This document shows positions 30,944 through 35,320 of a DNA stretch of 35,320 bases, piece by piece. The stretch is from the NCBI GenBank assembly GCA_035415725.1, contig DAOOGN010000034.1, positions 1-35,320 on the forward strand, written 5' to 3'. The DNA is from DSWT01 sp035415725 (GTDB taxonomy: Bacteria; Chloroflexota; Anaerolineae; B4-G1; SLSP01). Under the pieces are notes generated by a model. The model searched no databases and was not told the DNA's origin. It was given only the letters and a program-made list of their open reading frames with translations. Position 1 is the stretch's first letter, and every line of letters begins with the position of its first letter. The position numbers and the translations under genes are program-made.

Positions 30944-32521
30944 ATGACTGATTCCAGCCTTCCTGCTCCTGTCTCCCGTCGACCGTCGACCGTCTACCTC
31001 TACGTCACCGTCTTCACCGGCGGCCTGGTCTCGCTGGCGCTGGAACTGGCGGCGTCGCGGCTGCTGGCGCCGGCATTCGGCACGACGGAACTGGTCTGGT
31101 CGGCCATCATCGGGCTGATCATGCTTTACCTTTCGGTGGGCTATGCCCTCGGCGGGCGTTGGGCCGACCGTTCACCATATCCTGCGACGCTCGCCACGAT
31201 TATGACGGCAGCGGGGCTGAGCATCGCCGTGATCCCCCTGCTGGCCCGCCCGATGCTGCGTCTGGCCGCACGAGGGATGCTGGCCTGGAACCTGGGATGG
31301 ATCGCCGGACCGTTCATAGTCGTGCTGGTGCTCTTCGTCGCGCCGGTGACGCTGCTGGCGTGCGTGTCACCGTTCGTCATCCGACTCTCCGTCACCGATG
31401 TCCACGCCTCGGGAAACACAGTGGGCCGCATCTACGCCGTGTCCACACTGGGCAGCTTCATCGGTACATTTCTGCCCAACCTGGTGTTGATCCCCACCCT
31501 GGGCACGTACCGCACGTTCATCCTGCTGGCGCTGCTCGCCGCCGTGGCCGGGTTGGGAGGGTTGTGGAAGGCTCGCCGCCGCCGCTTCTGGGTGTTGGTA
31601 TGGATACCGGCCCTGCTGATCGTGCTTTTTATCCTCAAACCGGGTACCATCAAGCCCGAAGTAGGTCTCATCCACGAGGAAGAATCGGTCTACAACTTCA
31701 TTCAGGTGGTGGAGAATGCAGATGGTTCACGCTATCTACTACTCAACGAAGGTCAGGGCATCCACTCAATCTACCTGCCCGGCGACGAAATCCTCACCGG
31801 CGGGCCATGGGACTACTATCTCATCGCACCGTACTTCAACGCGGCTCCCCATCCGCCGAGCGCCGTGGGCAGCTTGCTCGTCATCGGCCTGGCCGCCGGG
31901 ACGACGCCGACGCAGTACACCGCAGTCTACGGTCCGCTGCCCATCGATGGAGTGGAGATCGATCCAGCCATCATCCAGGTGGGACGGGATTACTTTGCGA
32001 TGACGCAGCCGAATCTCACGGCTTATGCCGCCGACGGGCGCGCCTTTCTCGCGCAGGCGACGCGCCACTACGACGTGGTCGCCGTCGATGCGTACCGACT
32101 GCCCTACATCCCCTGGCATCTGACGACGGTGGAATTCTTCGCGGAGGTGCGGGCACATCTCACGGACGAAGGGGTGGTCGCCATCAACGTGGGACACACG
32201 CCCGCTGCAGGGGATGGCGACTGGCGGCTGGTCGAGGCCATGGTCGCCACAATGCGCCAGGTTTACCCGGCGGTTTATGTGATCGAAATACCGAACAGCT
32301 TCAATGCCATCGTCGTGGCTACGGTACAGGTCACGACGGCACAAAATCTGGCGGATAACCTCCCGCTGTTGGCAGATGCGCGTCTGCACACCGTGGCGGA
32401 ACGGGCGCTCGCCAACCTGCGGGATGTCGCGCCGGACGGCGTTATTTTCACCGATGACCGTGCGCCCGTTGAACAACTGACGCACGACCTGGCGTTGCGT
32501 TACATCCTCGGCGGACAGTGA
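30944..32521 (+). CDS. membrane protein fused to spermidine-synthase-like domain
   Basis: A 525-residue two-part protein. The N-terminal half (about residues 18-225) has about seven helices, for example VFTGGLVSLALELAASRLLA and IGLIMLYLSVGYALGGRWAD. This kind of half is found in MFS-like/spermidine-synthase fusions. The C-terminal half has a spermidine-synthase-type Rossmann region (LLVIGLAAGTTPTQYTAVYG, VEIDPAIIQVGRDYF) and DAYRLPYIPWHLTTVEFFAEV. The GLAAGTTP loop lacks the usual GGGxG order, so polyamine synthesis is uncertain. No ribosome site is seen before the ATG. The N-terminus contains repeat-encoded residues (VSRRPSTVY). Confidence 0.85.
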   Translation: MTDSSLPAPVSRRPSTVYLYVTVFTGGLVSLALELAASRLLAPAFGTTELVWSAIIGLIMLYLSVGYALGGRWADRSPYPATLATIMTAAGLSIAVIPLLARPMLRLAARGMLAWNLGWIAGPFIVVLVLFVAPVTLLACVSPFVIRLSVTDVHASGNTVGRIYAVSTLGSFIGTFLPNLVLIPTLGTYRTFILLALLAAVAGLGGLWKARRRRFWVLVWIPALLIVLFILKPGTIKPEVGLIHEEESVYNFIQVVENADGSRYLLLNEGQGIHSIYLPGDEILTGGPWDYYLIAPYFNAAPHPPSAVGSLLVIGLAAGTTPTQYTAVYGPLPIDGVEIDPAIIQVGRDYFAMTQPNLTAYAADGRAFLAQATRHYDVVAVDAYRLPYIPWHLTTVEFFAEVRAHLTDEGVVAINVGHTPAAGDGDWRLVEAMVATMRQVYPAVYVIEIPNSFNAIVVATVQVTTAQNLADNLPLLADARLHTVAERALANLRDVAPDGVIFTDDRAPVEQLTHDLALRYILGGQ

Positions 32522-32522
32522 A

Positions 32523-32550
32523 TTGACTAACCCGCCACTTTCCTTATAAT
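32523..32550 (+). promoter_or_regulatory. promoter of the DUF3048 lipoprotein gene
   Basis: TTGACT, 16 bases, TATAAT (32545-32550), 39 bases before the ATG and overlapping the stop region of the preceding gene only slightly. Confidence 0.75.
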
Positions 32551-32589
32551 GATGGCCTATAGCCTCAAGTCCCTAGGGAGGGATGTACT

Positions 32590-33798
32590 ATGGACAAGAA
32601 AACACGTTATTTCGGATTGCTGTGCATCTTTACACTGCTGATCGGCGGATGCAGCGCCCCGACGCCGCCGGCGGCGACCATCACCCCGACCCGCACGCCC
32701 GCACCACGAGAGACGGCAACGCCTGCCTCTACGCCGACGCCCCGCCCCGCCACTCCCACGGCGACCGCCACGCCTACGCCGGCGCCCCTCGTCGTGACAC
32801 CTTTCCCGCCCGACGTCAATCCGCTGACCGGGGAAAAAATGGCAAGCGCGGAGGTGCTGAATCGCATTCCCATCGCCATCAAAGTCTCCAATTCACCCGA
32901 AGCGCGCCCCCAGTCGGGCCTCAACTCGGCTGACCTGGTCTTTGAGCATTTTGCCGAAGGCAGCATTACCCGCTTCACGGCTGTCTTCTACGGCAAGGAG
33001 CCGAAACAAGTCGGTTCGGTGCGCAGTGGACGGTTGATCGATTTGGAAATTCCCGCGATGTACCACGTGCTGTTTGGCTATTCAGGGTCCAGCGCAGGCG
33101 TCAAAGAACGCATTCGCAACTCAGACCTCTTCCCCACCTATATCGCCGCGCCGGATTTCGGCGTTGGGGAACCCTATTTTTACCGCGTATTGCAGGAAGG
33201 AAAGGCTTTTGAACACACATTATTCACCAACCCTACCGTACTGCGCCAGCTTGCCGACGAACGCGGCATCAACCAACGGCCTGAGTTTCCCCGGCTGATG
33301 GCGTTCAGTGAAACGCCGCTGCAGGGAGGAACGGCAGTCACCTACTTCGAGGTTAACTACCTGAAAGACTCGTGTACTGCGGAATGGACTTATGACGTGG
33401 CCTCCGGGCGCTGGCAGCGCGCGACGGCCGGCGTCGCCCAGACAGACTCCCTCACTGGTGAGCCGCTGACCGCTGCCAATGTCGTCATCGTGTACGCCAA
33501 TCATATCGAAACGGACATCCTCGAAGACACGTGGGGAGGCGGGCATCAATCGATCCAGGTGCAACTCTGGGGCACCGGGCCGGTGCTCATTTTCCGGGAT
33601 GGGGTGATGATCAACGGTTATTGGGAGCGCGCCGAACGCAATCACATGCTCACATTTTGGATTGCAGAGGGGAATCCGCTCCCTTTGAAACCCGGCAATA
33701 CGTGGTTCCAGATGGTACCACTGGGCACGACCTCAGAGGAAATCCAGGAAGGACAATGGCGTTTCACGCCTAAGGGTGTCGTCCCGTTTGGACGGTAA
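32590..33798 (+). CDS. DUF3048 (YerB-like) lipoprotein
   Basis: A 402-residue lipoprotein. The signal MDKKTRYFGLLCIFTLLIGG ends in Cys21 of the lipobox. A Thr/Pro-rich linker of about 50 residues follows. DUF3048 proper begins at NPLTGE, with RIPIAIKVSNSPEARPQSGL, ADLVFEHFAEGSITRFTAVF and VGSVRSGRLIDLEI, and ends with NTWFQMVPLGTT. The family is common in Gram-positives and Chloroflexota; its biochemical role is not established. GGGAGGGAT precedes the ATG and the promoter is its own. A hairpin with a T-run follows the stop. Confidence 0.92.
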   Translation: MDKKTRYFGLLCIFTLLIGGCSAPTPPAATITPTRTPAPRETATPASTPTPRPATPTATATPTPAPLVVTPFPPDVNPLTGEKMASAEVLNRIPIAIKVSNSPEARPQSGLNSADLVFEHFAEGSITRFTAVFYGKEPKQVGSVRSGRLIDLEIPAMYHVLFGYSGSSAGVKERIRNSDLFPTYIAAPDFGVGEPYFYRVLQEGKAFEHTLFTNPTVLRQLADERGINQRPEFPRLMAFSETPLQGGTAVTYFEVNYLKDSCTAEWTYDVASGRWQRATAGVAQTDSLTGEPLTAANVVIVYANHIETDILEDTWGGGHQSIQVQLWGTGPVLIFRDGVMINGYWERAERNHMLTFWIAEGNPLPLKPGNTWFQMVPLGTTSEEIQEGQWRFTPKGVVPFGR

Positions 33799-33815
33799 GA
33801 TATTGCCCTGGCGAC

Positions 33816-33836
33816 GATAGCTCCTCTATCTTTTTT
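33816..33836 (+). terminator. intrinsic terminator after the DUF3048 gene
   Basis: GATAG-CTCCT-CTATC followed by TTTTTT, 18 bases after the stop codon. The stem is short but the U-tract is clear. Confidence 0.65.
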
Positions 33837-33857
33837 GCCGGGGTGATGGTCATACGC

Positions 33858-33885
33858 TTGTCTTTCCTAACACTCGTGCTATAAT
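33858..33885 (+). promoter_or_regulatory. promoter of tRNA-Val
   Basis: TTGTCT, 16 bases, TATAAT (33880-33885), 10 bases before the tRNA 5' end. Confidence 0.7.
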
Positions 33886-33895
33886 CGGCGCGTGA

Positions 33896-33969
<74 letters not shown>

Positions 33970-33979
33970 CTGTAAGCTC

Positions 33980-34487
33980 AGCCGAGGCTAAAGCCGTCGG
34001 GTTTTAGCCCACGGTCCTCTTAGCCGAGGCTAAAGCCGTCGGCTCAACCCACCAAGCCCTATGGGCTGGCCGCTCAGCCCCCCTTAGGAGGTTTTGTGGG
34101 TTTAGCCCACGGCCCTCTCAGCCGAGGCTAAAGCCGTCGGCTCAACGCACCAAGCCCTACGGGCTTGACAGCGCAGCCCCCCTTGGGAGGTTTTGTGGGT
34201 TTAGCCCACGGCCCTCTCAGCCGAGGCTAAAGCCGTCGGCTCAACGCACCAAGCCCTACGGGCTGGCCGCTCAGCCCCCCTTGGGGGGCTTCGTGTGTTT
34301 AGCCCACGGCCCTCTCAGCCGAGGCTAAAGCCGTCGGGTTTTAGCCCACGGTTTTAGCCCACGGTCCTCCTAGCCGAGGCTAAAGCCGTCGGCTCAACCC
34401 ACCAAGCCCTGCGGGCTGGCCGCTCAGCCCCCCAAGGGGGGCTGCGTGTGTTTAGCCGTAGGGCTTTAGCCCACGGCCCTCTTTTAG
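33980..34487. repeat. REP-like hairpin repeat array, part 1 (six copies)
   Basis: The module AGCCGAGGCTAAAGCCGTCG (20 of 21 bases) begins at 33980, 34022, 34120, 34219, 34318 and 34372. A full unit of about 100 bases carries four hairpins in series: the AGCCGA/TCGGCT stem, AGCCC-TAC-GGGCT, the perfect AGCCCCCC-TT-GGGGGGCT, and a GGGCTTTAGCCC palindrome. Some copies are truncated, as at 33980 and 34318. This explains the whole 482 bases free of genes before the transposase. Confidence 0.92.
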
Positions 34488-34922
34488 CTCTGGACCTTCC
34501 TTGGTCTCCAAGTCATCGGATTCGACACGTTCCAAGAAAAGGATTGTGGAACTACCACTATGATGCTCCCGCTGACGCTTGACGTACTGAATGACCATCT
34601 CCAGGTTCTTTTCCCCAAACGAAACGACGCCATAGCTTTTTTGCCAGGCGAAATGTGCGTCAGGGGTCTTGACGTGGTTGACAAAATGTGCGCTGTTGCC
34701 CTTGACTTGCCCGACGAACTCTGAAAGCGACAACTTGGGTGGCACGGAAGCCACCAGATGGATGTGATCTTCGATGCCGCCCACGGCATAGACGATAGCA
34801 CCCAATGCTTGCGCCTTTGCGGTGATCACGCGATGCAGCTCCGATTCCCAGGCCGGGTCAATAGACAGCACCCGGCCTGTTGTCGCCCAGGTGAAATGAT
34901 AAAACAAATGCCAGTATGGCAT
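34452..34922 (-). CDS. REP-associated tyrosine transposase (IS200/IS605 Y1 family, RAYT)
   Basis: A 156-residue HUH single-strand transposase. The HUH pair is His53-Ile-His55 in YAVGGIEDHIHLVASVP. The likely catalytic tyrosine is Tyr113 in NLEMVIQYVKRQREHH. AWQKSYGVVSFGEKN is the family's conserved central block. It lies within, and opposite in strand to, the hairpin repeats, the arrangement known for RAYT genes that mobilise REP sequences. GGAG lies seven bases before the ATG. The last residues (LKEGRGLKPYG) and stop are inside a repeat unit. All motifs are intact, so it may be active. Confidence 0.93.
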   Translation of the reverse strand: MPYWHLFYHFTWATTGRVLSIDPAWESELHRVITAKAQALGAIVYAVGGIEDHIHLVASVPPKLSLSEFVGQVKGNSAHFVNHVKTPDAHFAWQKSYGVVSFGEKNLEMVIQYVKRQREHHSGSSTILFLERVESDDLETKEGPELKEGRGLKPYG

Positions 34923-34943
34923 GGTAAACTCCGTGTTTGGCTC

Positions 34944-35320
34944 AGCCGAGGCTAAAGCCGTCGGCTCAACCCACCAAGCCCTACGGGCTGGCCGCTCAGC
35001 CCCCCAAGGGGGGCTGCGTGTGTTTAGCCGTAGGGCTTTAGCCCACGGCCCTTAGCCGAGGCTAAAGCCGTCGGCTGAACGCACCAAGCCCTGCGGGCTA
35101 CCAGCTCAGCCCCCTTGGGAGGCTTTGTGGGTTTAGCCGTAGGACCCACGGCCCTCGTAGCCGAGGCTAAAGCCGTCGGCTCAACCCACCAAGCCCTGTG
35201 GGCTACCAGCTCAGCCCCCCTTGGGGGGCTTCGTGTGTTTAGCCGTAGGGCTTCAGCCCACGGCCCTCTCAGCCGAGGCTAAAGCCGTCGGCTCAACGCA
35301 CCAAGCCCTGCGGGCTGGCC
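34944..35320. repeat. REP-like hairpin repeat array, part 2 (four copies, cut by window edge)
   Basis: Module starts at 34944, 35054, 35159 and 35271, in the same orientation as part 1, with the same hairpin series. The array continues beyond the window. Spacing (105-112 bases) is slightly larger than in part 1 because copies carry an extra TTTAGCCGTAGGGCTT segment. Confidence 0.92.

Noticed and set aside
31159..32358. A 399-codon plus-strand open frame in another phase
   Set aside because: It overlaps the membrane/spermidine-synthase fusion, which has clear helices and motifs; the alternative is Arg/His-rich noise.
33980..35320. CRISPR-like regular repeats
   Set aside because: Units are about 100 bases, made of serial hairpins, with no unique spacers and no cas genes; they fit REP-type repeats around a RAYT.

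Overview
The window reads as a chromosomal segment of a moderately GC-rich bacterium, most likely a member of the Chloroflexota (Anaerolineae/Caldilineae type). This rests on established knowledge of that phylum rather than on a search: LysW-type amino-acid biosynthesis, FHA plus winged-helix proteins, lipoproteins with NBR1-type Ig and CARDB domains, an effector-associated-domain protein, a DUF3048 lipoprotein, and many families of short degenerate dispersed repeats in spacers and even inside genes. No phage, plasmid or CRISPR array was seen.

Layout. 1-709 (minus): a small ribbon-helix-helix antitoxin-like operon with a palindrome inside its promoter, cut by the window edge. 710-5499 (minus): carB and carA, the two subunits of carbamoyl-phosphate synthase, both carrying in-frame low-complexity insertions made of repeat DNA. 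5552-8651: a GNAT acetyltransferase, a DUF104/PIN toxin-antitoxin pair (plus), a decayed methyltransferase, a HAD hydrolase, a 39-codon ORF and an NlpC/P60-like protein. 8644-13654 (minus): membrane protein, then lysJ/argD, lysZ/argB, lysY/argC, lysX/argX and the 56-residue carrier lysW. This is the amino-group-carrier route from glutamate to ornithine and/or from aminoadipate to lysine. With carAB nearby, arginine is the likelier product. Upstream lie initiator and elongator tRNA-Met genes with their own promoter and a terminator.

14125-17953 (minus): galM, a DUF123 protein, a two-helix membrane protein, a Trm112-like zinc ribbon and a large lipoprotein. 18251-20282 (plus): tgt and a methionine aminopeptidase. 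20352-22028 (minus): era and a queuosine-precursor transporter, so queuosine salvage is represented by tgt plus yhhQ. 22280-22899: a frameshifted FHA plus winged-helix regulator.

22984-29886 (plus): UbiA-type prenyltransferase, histidine phosphatase, ABC-transporter lipoprotein, an unknown conserved protein, ABC ATPase, permease and UbiD-type decarboxylase. The UbiA/UbiD pair bracketing an NMT1/SsuA-type transporter suggests quinone (menaquinone) synthesis coupled to uptake of a precursor or cofactor, which is inference. 29927-33798 (plus): an effector-associated-domain adaptor with what looks like a leaderless start, a membrane protein fused to a spermidine-synthase-like domain, and a DUF3048 lipoprotein. 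33896-35320: tRNA-Val(CAC), then a multi-copy hairpin repeat array holding a REP-associated tyrosine transposase (RAYT).

Several genes look damaged or unusually started: the methyltransferase (deletion plus frameshift), the FHA regulator (frameshift), the permease (A-run near the start) and the phosphatase (no canonical start codon before the catalytic RHG motif). Some of these could be sequencing errors.
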